Below, one piece after another: positions 15,897 to 24,513 of a stretch of DNA of 64,000 bases; the first letter of the stretch is position 1; the number at the start of each line of letters is the position of its first letter. This DNA comes from Periplaneta americana (lineage: Eukaryota; Arthropoda; Insecta; Blattodea; Blattidae), in the NCBI RefSeq assembly GCF_040183065.1, contig NW_027185566.1, positions 993,714 to 1,057,713 of the forward strand, written 5' to 3'. The notes beneath the pieces were generated by a model that had not been told where the DNA came from, did not search any database, and saw only the letters and a program-made list of their open reading frames with translations. Position numbers and translations under genes: made by a program.

Positions 15897-16970
15897 CTAA
15901 ATTTCGTTCAAAACTTGGGCAATAAGCGGAATAGTCAGTATACCATCAGCCCCATCTTGTTTAATAAGAGCGTGAGGCATACCAAAAACCACAGCATCGG
16001 TATCGGACTGAGCAATAGTAGGGTAGCCTTTGTCGTGGAGTAATTTTAAATTACTTGCCCCATCGTCTCCTAATCCTGTCATTAAAATCCCCAAACACGG
16101 AATATCCTCTTTCAACACAGAATCAAAAACAGCTTCAATAGAAGGCATATACCCCTTAATCGGTTTGGAATGTTCCAATAGTACGGTAAGCTCCCCTTCT
16201 ATTTGACTAATACGCAAATGGGCGTTGTCAGGTGCAAAATAAATTCCATTTTTAAGGATAGTGCCTTGTTGGGCAACCTGAATAGGAAAATGGAAAAAAC
16301 TGGACAAAGCCTGAACATACCCTTCTATAAAATCTGGAATCATATGCTGTACAACAACTAAGGGGTAATGAATATTTTTAAGTTGTCCAAACAATTTTCT
16401 TAAAACAAGAGGACCACCCGTAGAAATACCAATAATTACCATTTTTATAGGATTTTTTTTAATCTTACTCAAGACAATATCCGTATTACAAAAACTCGGA
16501 GAGTTCAAATATTTTTGTTCCAATTCTAAAGGACGAGAAGAAGCCAAAAGATGTTCGCTTAAATACAATCTGTACACATGTTCAATAGAGATCATAATCT
16601 CCGAAATAGAGTCTTTTTCTGTATCTTGTCGGATATTTTTTACCACCAAATCCCCATTACGAACAATCTGGAGTGCTTTTTTTGTAGCTTCAATAGACAT
16701 AGGGTCTGTGTCGGTAATAAAAAGAAAAGAATGAGGGCTATGAGTAATGTCTATTTCTGGGAGAAGTTTATTGATAAATTGATACGGATTCACCCACGGC
16801 AAAAGAACATCAACAATGGTGATAATGGGGTAATGTTGTAGCCATAATTCTTTGGCTTGTTCTATTTTTTCCACAACAAGGGGCGTTATGGATTCTTCCT
16901 TGGTAAAAAATTTTTTGAAGGCTTCTTGTAATAAAGCATTGGTACTCATAAGTATAATAGCGGATGAAAT
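15897..16970 (-). CDS. cheB: Chemotaxis methylesterase with degenerate receiver domain
   Basis: Removes methyl groups from chemoreceptors. The C-terminal catalytic domain has the Ser-His-Asp set in GISTGGP, VVQHM and MTGLGDDGASN. The N-terminal half resembles a receiver domain (IVDVLLPWVNPYQFI at the phospho-acceptor strand), but the usual acidic VDDS start reads LMST, so phosphorylation is doubtful. The first ATG (16949) has no ribosome-binding site. An AAGGAG right at the cheR stop is 7 bases before an in-frame ATT at 16970, and residues from there complete the first receiver strand, so I take ATT as the likely start. Confidence 0.85.
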   Translation of the reverse strand: MSSAIILMSTNALLQEAFKKFFTKEESITPLVVEKIEQAKELWLQHYPIITIVDVLLPWVNPYQFINKLLPEIDITHSPHSFLFITDTDPMSIEATKKALQIVRNGDLVVKNIRQDTEKDSISEIMISIEHVYRLYLSEHLLASSRPLELEQKYLNSPSFCNTDIVLSKIKKNPIKMVIIGISTGGPLVLRKLFGQLKNIHYPLVVVQHMIPDFIEGYVQALSSFFHFPIQVAQQGTILKNGIYFAPDNAHLRISQIEGELTVLLEHSKPIKGYMPSIEAVFDSVLKEDIPCLGILMTGLGDDGASNLKLLHDKGYPTIAQSDTDAVVFGMPHALIKQDGADGILTIPLIAQVLNEI

Positions 16971-16981
16971 ATATGAACTCC

Positions 16982-17806
16982 TTAAACTTTTTGGTAATAG
17001 TAAACACCATTAATTTTTTTTGATTCAAATAAATCTGTATATTTCACCGCTAAATATTCCGAAGAACCCAAAAATAGGGGAGATTCGGGCAGAATTTTTT
17101 TATGAAAATGAGCCAAAACTTGTTTCTGTGCAGATTGTGGAAAATAATAAAGCACATTACGACAAAAAATCATATCGGCATTTTTATATCCGTTGTCGTA
17201 TAAAAGATTATGATAGTCCCAAGTAATTAAATCTCTCACATTTTGGGATATTTGAAATGTTTTTTCTCCAAGAATACAGAATTGTTTTTTGTACAAATGA
17301 GGAATATCCTTGAGTAAAGCATTTTTATAAACACCTTTTTGTCCGCAAACCAAAGACTGAAAACTAATATCAGATGCCAAAATTTTTATATCCCAATATT
17401 GGGCATCCACCCCCAAAAAATCTAAAATTTCCATGGCAATAGAATAAGGCTCTGGTCCGTTAGAGCAACCAGCACTCCAAATTCTCAACTTTTTGTGTTC
17501 ATTCTTTTGTTTAACCCATTCTGGTAAAAAGTATTCTCGCAATAATTTAAAATGCTTTGGTATCCTAAAAAAGGAGGTGACATTAATGGTAAGAAGATCT
17601 ACCAGGTTTGTAATTTCTTTTTTGCTGGTTTTAATCAGCTCCAAGTATTCTTCGGGAGTTTTTATGTTTAATGCCGACATTCTTTCATGAATTCTGTCTT
17701 GTAGAGGTAAAAAATCAAATTCATCAAAAGACAATCCATAAGATTGCGAAACCGTTTTATCAAACTCTTTCAGTAAGGAATGTGGAATTTTAACATAGTG
17801 TGGCAT
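16982..17806 (-). CDS. cheR: Chemotaxis protein methyltransferase
   Basis: Methylates glutamates on chemoreceptors using SAM. The 274-residue protein has the helical N-terminal domain, the linking LTINVTSFFRIP, SAM-binding IWSAGCSNGPEPYSIAM, and the IFCRNVLYYF block, all typical of CheR. Its stop codon overlaps the presumed cheB ribosome-binding site, so cheR-cheB is a coupled pair. With flgG and flgA elsewhere in the window, this indicates a motile, chemotactic cell. Confidence 0.94.
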   Translation of the reverse strand: MPHYVKIPHSLLKEFDKTVSQSYGLSFDEFDFLPLQDRIHERMSALNIKTPEEYLELIKTSKKEITNLVDLLTINVTSFFRIPKHFKLLREYFLPEWVKQKNEHKKLRIWSAGCSNGPEPYSIAMEILDFLGVDAQYWDIKILASDISFQSLVCGQKGVYKNALLKDIPHLYKKQFCILGEKTFQISQNVRDLITWDYHNLLYDNGYKNADMIFCRNVLYYFPQSAQKQVLAHFHKKILPESPLFLGSSEYLAVKYTDLFESKKINGVYYYQKV

Positions 17807-17864
17807 AAAATAAAGAGCTCCTGTTGTCTGATATGAGAGTAACTTTTATTATCTATCGAAGTTT

Positions 17865-19001
17865 TTATTGAAATTCTAAAATAATCATTTCACTTTCTGT
17901 TCCTAAACGAAAAGGAAATGCATCACTCGTACCAACCCCTTGTGTTACAATAAAATGGGTGTTTCCTTGTAATATATGCCCACGATTTAAAGAAAATAAA
18001 AAATGATTAACCCAAGAAAAAGGAATAACCTGCCCTCCATGAGTATGTCCAGATAAAATAAAATCTAACTGGGGGTATTGGTGTATAATTTCTTTGTAAT
18101 TTTTAGGTGGTTGATGGTCCATCAGGATGGAAACATAAGAAGATAAATCTTTTGGACCAATAATTTCGGAGAGGGTTTTTCTTTTAGCGTGTTCTCTAAA
18201 ACCAGCGTCTTTCCTACCAATAAGTAAAAACTTATGGTTTACAAGGAGAGTTTCGTCTTGTAAAAGCTTAATTTTGGAACCTGAGATGTATTTTCCTACA
18301 TCGTGTTGTTTATCAATGCTATCGTGATTACCCAAAACGCCATAAACAGGAGCTTGAATTTGGTTAAAAACAGGGAGTACATTCCCCTTAATTAAAGGAT
18401 CTACCAATGTGTCTACAAAATCACCCAACATAATAACAAAGCTGGGCTTTTGTTGATTAATTTTCTTGACCCAGTATTCCAATATAGTGCGATTGTTTAG
18501 GTAACCTAAATGCAAGTCAGAAATAACAACAATTTTTTCTTTTTTTACAGAAACATCTTTGGTTATATGAACAGGGATGACTTTTGTGAAAGTGTAAAAA
18601 TGAAAAATATAAGCAAACAGAACCAAAAAAAGACAAACCCAAAGAAGGGCTCTTGTTTTAAAAAACCAAATATAGTAGGCAAGTTTGTTCAAAGATAGTT
18701 TTTTGACAATAAGAGAGGCAATATCTGTAAAAATAAGGGATAAAGATAAAAGAAGGAAGAAAAAAAATAATGCAAGAATACCTAACAAAACCACTCTATA
18801 AGCGGGAAAAATATTCCTAAAATACAGGGTGACAAAAAAAACTAAAGTCAAAACAATAAATAGTAAAAACAATGTGAAAAAGAATCTTTTATTAATCTTT
18901 GGAGCTTGATGTAATAAAGGCTTTCCTAAAGACAAGAAACTATATAGCCCCACAAAAATAAGTACGGATAAAGCTATCAATATAAATTTTATCGTAGACA
19001 T
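17865..19001 (-). CDS. Membrane-anchored calcineurin-like metallophosphoesterase (YkuE/YaeI type)
   Basis: The 378-residue protein has about four transmembrane helices in the first 145 residues, then a phosphoesterase domain. Its metal motifs are DLH (162-164), GD (193-194), GNHD (224-227) and GHTHGGQ (318-324). YaeI/YkuE relatives act on lipid or cell-wall phosphodiesters at the membrane; the substrate here is unknown. The start at 19001 follows AAAGGAGGCGTC; it overlaps the holA 3' end by 13 bases. Confidence 0.85.
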   Translation of the reverse strand: MSTIKFILIALSVLIFVGLYSFLSLGKPLLHQAPKINKRFFFTLFLLFIVLTLVFFVTLYFRNIFPAYRVVLLGILALFFFFLLLSLSLIFTDIASLIVKKLSLNKLAYYIWFFKTRALLWVCLFLVLFAYIFHFYTFTKVIPVHITKDVSVKKEKIVVISDLHLGYLNNRTILEYWVKKINQQKPSFVIMLGDFVDTLVDPLIKGNVLPVFNQIQAPVYGVLGNHDSIDKQHDVGKYISGSKIKLLQDETLLVNHKFLLIGRKDAGFREHAKRKTLSEIIGPKDLSSYVSILMDHQPPKNYKEIIHQYPQLDFILSGHTHGGQVIPFSWVNHFLFSLNRGHILQGNTHFIVTQGVGTSDAFPFRLGTESEMIILEFQ

Positions 19002-19897
19002 GACGCCTCCTTTTGTTCTAAAAATAACCGACTGACGAGCATTAAATCCATTTGTGAAGAATAAAACCGACTTAAGCACTGTGTTTCTACTATTCTAATA
19101 ATTAAATCTTTGAGTATTCTTGGAGTATATGTCGAAATAGTGGGGAGCATTTTCTCGACAATAAATGGGTGTAACTTTAATTCTTTTGCAATGGTGGCAA
19201 TTTGTTTTTTGTCCATCAGTCCTTTTTTTATTTCAATAAAATCCTTTGTTCTCCTGAGTAGGTTGTTCAAAAAAGGATCTAGAGAAGAACCTCTCTGAAT
19301 GAGGGTGTGCAGTCCTTCAAAAAATAATTCTTGTTGCTGGGGTTGAAAAAAATAATCCACGAGTATATAACTGTGAATATCTTCGGCAGGATAAATTTTT
19401 GTTAGGGTTTCCATATTTAAAACAGAAATTTTATAAAAATCCATTTGCTGTTTTATTTCGTCTAGCTCGGTAATAGAAGACAAACTACTGGACAGATACT
19501 CTGCGGCATTACCTGTGATATTTCGACCAAAAAACTTTTGGATTATTTTTAAGAGATCCCAAGTTTTGGGTAGAATGCAGGGCAGCTTTTTTACTATGGG
19601 GGAGTTTTCTTTAGGGAAAGGATCTTTTTCATCATCAGATGGAATAATGAGGTAGTGAGGCGAAGAAATCCAATTTTTTAGAGACAAAGAACCTTTAATT
19701 TTTTTCACTTTAACGCAAAAAATATCCCCAAATAAACTTCCTGAATCCATAAACTGGTCTATTTCTTGTAGAGTTGCTTCGGAAAAAGACTGAAATTGAA
19801 TACTGGGAATAGTTTCTTTGAGTTCCTGTTCTATTTTGTCTAGATTTTGATAGACGAGAGGGACATCGTTTCCATAAAGAATAAAAATACGATGCAT
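18989..19897 (-). CDS. holA: DNA polymerase III delta subunit
   Basis: The clamp-loader subunit that opens the sliding clamp. At 302 residues the protein has normal length and the HolA pattern: RIFILYGNDVPLVYQNLDKI at the N-terminus, a divergent Rossmann-like region, and a C-terminal helical domain with LNNLLRRTKDFIEI and HPFIVEKMLP. There is no Walker A, as expected for delta. Sequence divergence lowers certainty somewhat. It overlaps the downstream phosphoesterase gene and follows a small cysteine-containing gene by 14 bases. Confidence 0.82.
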   Translation of the reverse strand: MHRIFILYGNDVPLVYQNLDKIEQELKETIPSIQFQSFSEATLQEIDQFMDSGSLFGDIFCVKVKKIKGSLSLKNWISSPHYLIIPSDDEKDPFPKENSPIVKKLPCILPKTWDLLKIIQKFFGRNITGNAAEYLSSSLSSITELDEIKQQMDFYKISVLNMETLTKIYPAEDIHSYILVDYFFQPQQQELFFEGLHTLIQRGSSLDPFLNNLLRRTKDFIEIKKGLMDKKQIATIAKELKLHPFIVEKMLPTISTYTPRILKDLIIRIVETQCLSRFYSSQMDLMLVSRLFLEQKEASCLR

Positions 19898-19911
19898 AGA
19901 CCTTCCTAAAA

Positions 19912-20121
19912 CTATGAAGAAGAGTTAGGAAAACATTTTGGACACTTGGTATACTCACCTGATTTAGGTATTGTTCTTATGTACCATCGATGATCTGGAG
20001 CCATACTTGTGGCATCTGCACAAGGATGTTCGGTAGAGTGAACGATTTTATCTTGAGTGGAACCCAAAAACTCCGAATGAGTTTTTATATGAGAATTTTT
20101 ATTAGATTTTTTAAATAACAT
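19912..20121 (-). CDS. Small CxxC protein, unknown
   Basis: A 69-residue protein rich in His, Ser and Lys, with a C-terminal CPKC and one earlier Cys. The middle reads TSMAPDHRWYIRTIPKSGEY. It could bind a metal, but I recognise no family. A good AAGGAG lies 6 bases before the ATG, so translation is likely. It stands between the M23 peptidase gene and holA on the same strand. Confidence 0.6.
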   Translation of the reverse strand: MLFKKSNKNSHIKTHSEFLGSTQDKIVHSTEHPCADATSMAPDHRWYIRTIPKSGEYTKCPKCFPNSSS

Positions 20122-20165
20122 TTATTTCTCCTTACCTACAACGGTATAAATATAATCTTTTTTTG

Positions 20166-21164
20166 CTAATCTGTAAAATCTTCTAGAGTGCTTTCTTGGC
20201 TATCGCCTGTATCGTAAGATGTAGCTTGGTGTTCAAAAGTGAGTATTTCCATTGGATTTTCCCTTAAATTGAAACGACGAATTTCGAAGTGTAAATGAGG
20301 ACCAGTACTAATTCCAGTACTTCCTGAAATGGCAATAACCTCTCCATTTTTCACTGTTTCTCCGTTTTTAACCCGAGGTTGAGATAAATGCCCATACCAA
20401 GAAGTATAACCATACTTATGCTTAATAACAACAAGATTACCATAACCATTAGCAGGTCCACTGTACACAACAGTGCCATCTGCTGTGGCATAAACATTAG
20501 AGCCAGTGGGTACGGCAATATCCACACCACCATGAAAAATCCAGCGTCTTTTAACGGGATGAAATCTCATTCCATAATTGGAGGAGAATTTTCCAGAATC
20601 CAAAGGAAAAGAAAATGGTTGAAACAAAAAGTAGTTTTTTTCCTCATCACTCATTTTACCAAAAGGTATAAATAGTTCTTCTTTGGGTTGAATTGTTCCC
20701 TCTGAAATACTATTGACATATAAGAGTAAGGGTTCTGGAATGTTATAAATTCTAGCTATTCTTTCGGTAGTGGTTTTAGTTGCTGGAAAAATAATGACAC
20801 CATCCATACTAGGAACTAAAATAGTGTCGCCAGGATCAAGAGATAGACTGTTGGCTAGAGAGTTGAAAGAAATAAGAGTGTCAGAATTGAGTCCTAATTG
20901 CTCTGCAATGCTAAAAATAGAATCTTCCTCTTTGGCTTTGTATACGGCCATAGACAGAGGCTTAATATTTTGAATATCAGAAATTTTAAAATTTTTTTTA
21001 ATTTTTAACCAAGTTTCCTTGTTCTCTTTTATAAGGTGGAAAAATTTCTTGAAATAGTTATCTTTCTCAGAAAGGTCTTGGATGGGAATTTGTGTACTCA
21101 AAGAGAATATGCCAAAGGGAAAAGAAAATAAAAAAACAAATAAGGTTGCAATATTTCTAAACAT
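20166..21164 (-). CDS. Exported LysM + M23 metallopeptidase (cell-wall hydrolase)
   Basis: A signal peptide (about residues 1-22) is followed by two LysM-like segments (about 74-119 and 122-168) and a C-terminal M23 domain. Its zinc residues are visible as HGGVD (His211, Asp215) and HLHFE (290-294). M23 domains of this type cut peptidoglycan cross-bridges or act as activators of amidases. The start at 21164 has GAGG 6 bases upstream, and the longer frame would bury the signal peptide. It is divergent from nrnA. Confidence 0.9.
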   Translation of the reverse strand: MFRNIATLFVFLFSFPFGIFSLSTQIPIQDLSEKDNYFKKFFHLIKENKETWLKIKKNFKISDIQNIKPLSMAVYKAKEEDSIFSIAEQLGLNSDTLISFNSLANSLSLDPGDTILVPSMDGVIIFPATKTTTERIARIYNIPEPLLLYVNSISEGTIQPKEELFIPFGKMSDEEKNYFLFQPFSFPLDSGKFSSNYGMRFHPVKRRWIFHGGVDIAVPTGSNVYATADGTVVYSGPANGYGNLVVIKHKYGYTSWYGHLSQPRVKNGETVKNGEVIAISGSTGISTGPHLHFEIRRFNLRENPMEILTFEHQATSYDTGDSQESTLEDFTD

Positions 21165-21224
21165 AGTAGTCCTCAAACACCGATATAAAGATAGCAAAAA
21201 AAATATTTATTAAAAGGAATTTCT

Positions 21225-22235
21225 ATGAAATTAGAAACACTGGAAGCTGTCAAAGACCTCATTCTCAAAAAAGACAAGATCCTCATCCTCATGCATACAA
21301 AACCAGATGGAGATGCCCTAGGGGCAGCTTATGGACTTTTAAAATATTTATTAAACCATAAAAAATCTGCTTTTATAGGGGTAGAAGAAGATATTTTTTA
21401 CAAATACCAAGCTTTTTTTCCAAAAGAAGAGAGAGACTTGTATTTTAAGAATTATTCTTTCATTAGTAAAGAAGATTACGACTATATTACTGTGGTAGAT
21501 ACATCGAGTTATCCATTGCTAGGGCTTTTTAAAGATCAAGTATTAGAAAATCTAGATAAGACCTTAATTTTAGATCATCACGTTGTACGAGAAGAATTGG
21601 AACCTGACAATTATATTAGGCAAATTTCTTCCACCTCGGAACTCATTTTTGATCTAATCGGGATAGAAGAACTGGATTATTCTATGGCCCGAGCCCTTTA
21701 TATGGGCATGGTATTTGACACAGGACAGTTTAGACATAGTAGTGCTAATGCAGATGTTTTTTGTAAGGTTTCTAAAATTTTAGAAAAATTTTCGTTAAAT
21801 TTGGAGGATGTCTACTACTGTTTATTTGAAAATGAAACTATTGAAAGAAAAAAACTTATAGGAGCCTTGTCCTATCATATCGAACTTTTTGCTCGAAAGG
21901 AAATAGCAGTGTGCTATCTGAGTAATGCCTTGGTAGAAAAATTGCGGACTGAAGGGGTTTATCTTACAGAAGATGATATGTTAGATTTGGTGGGTGTTCC
22001 ACACTCTCTTAAAGGAGTCCAGGTGTCTGTCATGATAAGAGAAAAAAAGGATCAAACAACATTTAGCTTCAGAAGTCGTTGTGATTTTGACGTTTCTGAA
22101 TTTGTGTCTTCATTTGGTGGTGGAGGTCATAAAAAGGCGGCTGGGTTGAAATTGACACATACCGAATATGCTCAAATTCGTGATGAAATACTCTTACCCC
22201 TAGAAAGGAGTTTTTTGGAATGTCGCGGAAGTTAG
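21225..22235 (+). CDS. nrnA: DHH/DHHA1 phosphoesterase, NrnA-like (nanoRNase / pAp phosphatase)
   Basis: Degrades short oligoribonucleotides or pAp and related dinucleotides. The 336-residue protein has the DHH catalytic motifs: HTKPDGDALG (His24, Asp28, Asp30), VDTSS (Asp92), LDHHV (117-119), and the DHHA1 motif FGGGGHKKAAG (glycines 298-301). It could also act on cyclic-dinucleotide breakdown products. The next gene starts inside its last 16 bases. Confidence 0.88.
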   Translation: MKLETLEAVKDLILKKDKILILMHTKPDGDALGAAYGLLKYLLNHKKSAFIGVEEDIFYKYQAFFPKEERDLYFKNYSFISKEDYDYITVVDTSSYPLLGLFKDQVLENLDKTLILDHHVVREELEPDNYIRQISSTSELIFDLIGIEELDYSMARALYMGMVFDTGQFRHSSANADVFCKVSKILEKFSLNLEDVYYCLFENETIERKKLIGALSYHIELFARKEIAVCYLSNALVEKLRTEGVYLTEDDMLDLVGVPHSLKGVQVSVMIREKKDQTTFSFRSRCDFDVSEFVSSFGGGGHKKAAGLKLTHTEYAQIRDEILLPLERSFLECRGS

Positions 22236-22897
22236 GATTTCTGTTTACACTATGCTTTATCCCAATGTTTTTATTTTCTCAAGAAAAGCCACAGGAAGAT
22301 GCGGGAGAAAAATATTTTTTAAAGGTTAGAAATTTTTTTTCTTTTCTTTTCCCCGATTCTTTTGTTGTGCAGGTACAATCGGATAGTATTGAGGAAGATA
22401 TACGGAGTATACCTAAAATTTATGTAAAAGATCCACAAGAAAAGCCTGTACTACTCCTATTTTTTAGTCAAAAACTCGGGATTAAAGTGGAGTTGACTAA
22501 TGTGGCTAAAGGAATTTCAAAACAGTACAACCAAGTATCTGCTGGTTTTAAATCCTTTTATCCCTTTATCCAAAATGAGACTTATCAGGAGTTTAAGAAA
22601 AAATTTGTTTTGCTCCCCATAGGTAAAACTCGCTTAGTTATGCGAGAAAAAACGGACTCTAAGGATTTGTTTTATGCTGTTGAAATTGATAAAGTGGGGA
22701 AAATTTTAAGTATAGAACAAATTACCGATAAAAAATCCCATGGAAAAGTAACTTTTTTATACAAACAAGAGGCGGGACAGTATATTATAAGTACACTTAA
22801 AGTGGTTCAAAAAGAACCCAAAAAACAGAATTATATATTTCGTTTTGTCAATTATGATCTTAAACCAGATCTAAAAAAGGAAGATTTTTTAGGATAA
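22220..22897 (+). CDS. Exported protein, LolA-like in outline, function unknown
   Basis: A 225-residue protein with a signal peptide ending FLFS-Q (about residue 20). The mature part is a succession of probable beta strands; the alternating pattern and the closing NYDLKPDLKKEDF resemble LolA-type lipoprotein carriers, but no decisive motif is present. It overlaps nrnA by 16 bases and is 3 bases before the next gene, so it belongs to a long plus-strand operon. Treat the fold suggestion as inference. Confidence 0.6.
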   Translation: MSRKLGFLFTLCFIPMFLFSQEKPQEDAGEKYFLKVRNFFSFLFPDSFVVQVQSDSIEEDIRSIPKIYVKDPQEKPVLLLFFSQKLGIKVELTNVAKGISKQYNQVSAGFKSFYPFIQNETYQEFKKKFVLLPIGKTRLVMREKTDSKDLFYAVEIDKVGKILSIEQITDKKSHGKVTFLYKQEAGQYIISTLKVVQKEPKKQNYIFRFVNYDLKPDLKKEDFLG

Positions 22898-22900
22898 GTT

Positions 22901-23740
22901 ATGTCAGTACAAGAGCTCAAACCATTAGAATTGATTGCATCTTTGAGAGCATTTCAGTTCCAGTTTTCTGAAGAAAAACAAGAAGCGGGAGATTTTATTT
23001 TAGAGTCACTTTACCCTTCTTTAACTTCTTTACAGGAAAGTATAACTCATATCATTTCTAATCCTATTAAGAGTCTTATCGACAAGTACAGGGTCATTGC
23101 TTCCAGCCTAACATCCATTCAGGTTGTAAACTATTGTTTTAGTCTCTGTAAACTAGAAATAGGTGGAAAATATAAAGAGCATACTAGACAATCATTAGAA
23201 ATTTATATCTTAGGTAGAAAATTTTTTCTTTTAACCTCTGAGTTACTACAAGAAATTTTTTCGCCTGATAAAGTTATCGATTATCTTGAGATAAGCCGGA
23301 AAAATTCGGAATTTCAAGAATTCAATTATTTTAGAAAATTGATTTTTTTTCAACACTTAATAGAGGCAACGGAAGGTCTTTTTATGTTTCAGCGAGGTAC
23401 AAACCTCTTGGTTCTCAACTGGGATCTAAGACTAGAGGTTTTTTTTATCGCCAGAAATTCTCTCAATTATACGGATCTTTTGGATAGAAAAATTACCGAC
23501 CCTTATTTTAATGAAAAAGATGAGATTGTGAGGATTATCATTATATCTTACGAAGTTATTATTACAGATCTGAAGAGAGATTATGAGCTGACTAGACAGG
23601 ATTTCTTCTCAAAAAATGTGATATTGGTTTTGGAAGAATATAAAAGGTTTTGTACTCTACTCAGAGATAATGCTAAAGTAGAGTGGTTAGACAAACAAAT
23701 CAGCAGTTGGCAAAGAATTACTAGAAAGGGGTCTAAATAA
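22901..23740 (+). CDS. Cytosolic helical protein of unknown function
   Basis: The 279-residue product has no signal peptide or transmembrane helix and is predicted largely alpha-helical from its heptad-like leucine and isoleucine pattern. I recognise no domain. It starts 3 bases after the exported protein gene and its stop overlaps the ATG of the following TPR gene by one base, so the three are translated together. Confidence 0.6.
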   Translation: MSVQELKPLELIASLRAFQFQFSEEKQEAGDFILESLYPSLTSLQESITHIISNPIKSLIDKYRVIASSLTSIQVVNYCFSLCKLEIGGKYKEHTRQSLEIYILGRKFFLLTSELLQEIFSPDKVIDYLEISRKNSEFQEFNYFRKLIFFQHLIEATEGLFMFQRGTNLLVLNWDLRLEVFFIARNSLNYTDLLDRKITDPYFNEKDEIVRIIIISYEVIITDLKRDYELTRQDFFSKNVILVLEEYKRFCTLLRDNAKVEWLDKQISSWQRITRKGSK

Positions 23741-24513
23741 TGGGTAGAATTTTTAAGAGTATATTGGTTGTTGTCATCATTGTGGGAGTTATTCTTGCTA
23801 TTTTTTATTTTTCTAACTCCAAACCCACCAAGGTACAAACAATGCAAGACTTGGTGAATGATGTCAGTTTGGACAATATGAGAAAAAATATTCGAGATCA
23901 AGTAGAAGTTCACAAAAAATATATTTTGCAATTACGAGGAATGAATTCGGAAATTAAGACTATTGGAGCTCAACTGGAAAAAAAGATGGATCTTGCCAAG
24001 GCTTTTGGAAAGGTTGGAGACCAGTACATAAAAGAAGAATTTTTACCTATTGCTCTTGCGAACTACTCTATGGGGTTGGAGCTCTTCCCTCAAGATCCTG
24101 TTTTAAACTATAAAAAGGGATTGATTTTGGCCAATTATGGCACGTATTATCCAGACAAACAGAGAACTTACTATAAAGAAGCGGAAAAATTTTATAAAAC
24201 ATCCATTCATATTAGCCAAGATTATGCGGAGCCGCATTATTCTCTCGCTTTACTTTATTTTATTTGTGCTGAACAAAAAATAAATATGGGCTCTTTATCA
24301 GAAGCTCTTACAGAGGTTAATATTTACTTGGATACTACATCCAGCAAAAAAAATGTAGATGCTTATTTTCTTAAAGCTAGAATTGCCTATGCTTTGGAAG
24401 ATACCAATACGGCATTGCAGTCGTATCAAACCATTTTGAATATGACTAGGGTAGGTAGTGAGGTCTATAATAAGGCGAAAAATAATATTATGCAGTTATC
24501 AGGATCTATGTAA
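23740..24513 (+). CDS. Membrane-anchored TPR protein
   Basis: The 257-residue protein has an N-terminal transmembrane helix (about residues 8-24) and then helical repeats. TPR-like units are seen around residues 95-125 (FLPIALANYSMGLELFPQDP), 145-175 (EAEKFYKTSIHISQDYAEPH) and 185-250. These probably mediate protein contacts in the periplasm. Its stop overlaps the dprA start (TAATG). Confidence 0.75.
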   Translation: MGRIFKSILVVVIIVGVILAIFYFSNSKPTKVQTMQDLVNDVSLDNMRKNIRDQVEVHKKYILQLRGMNSEIKTIGAQLEKKMDLAKAFGKVGDQYIKEEFLPIALANYSMGLELFPQDPVLNYKKGLILANYGTYYPDKQRTYYKEAEKFYKTSIHISQDYAEPHYSLALLYFICAEQKINMGSLSEALTEVNIYLDTTSSKKNVDAYFLKARIAYALEDTNTALQSYQTILNMTRVGSEVYNKAKNNIMQLSGSM

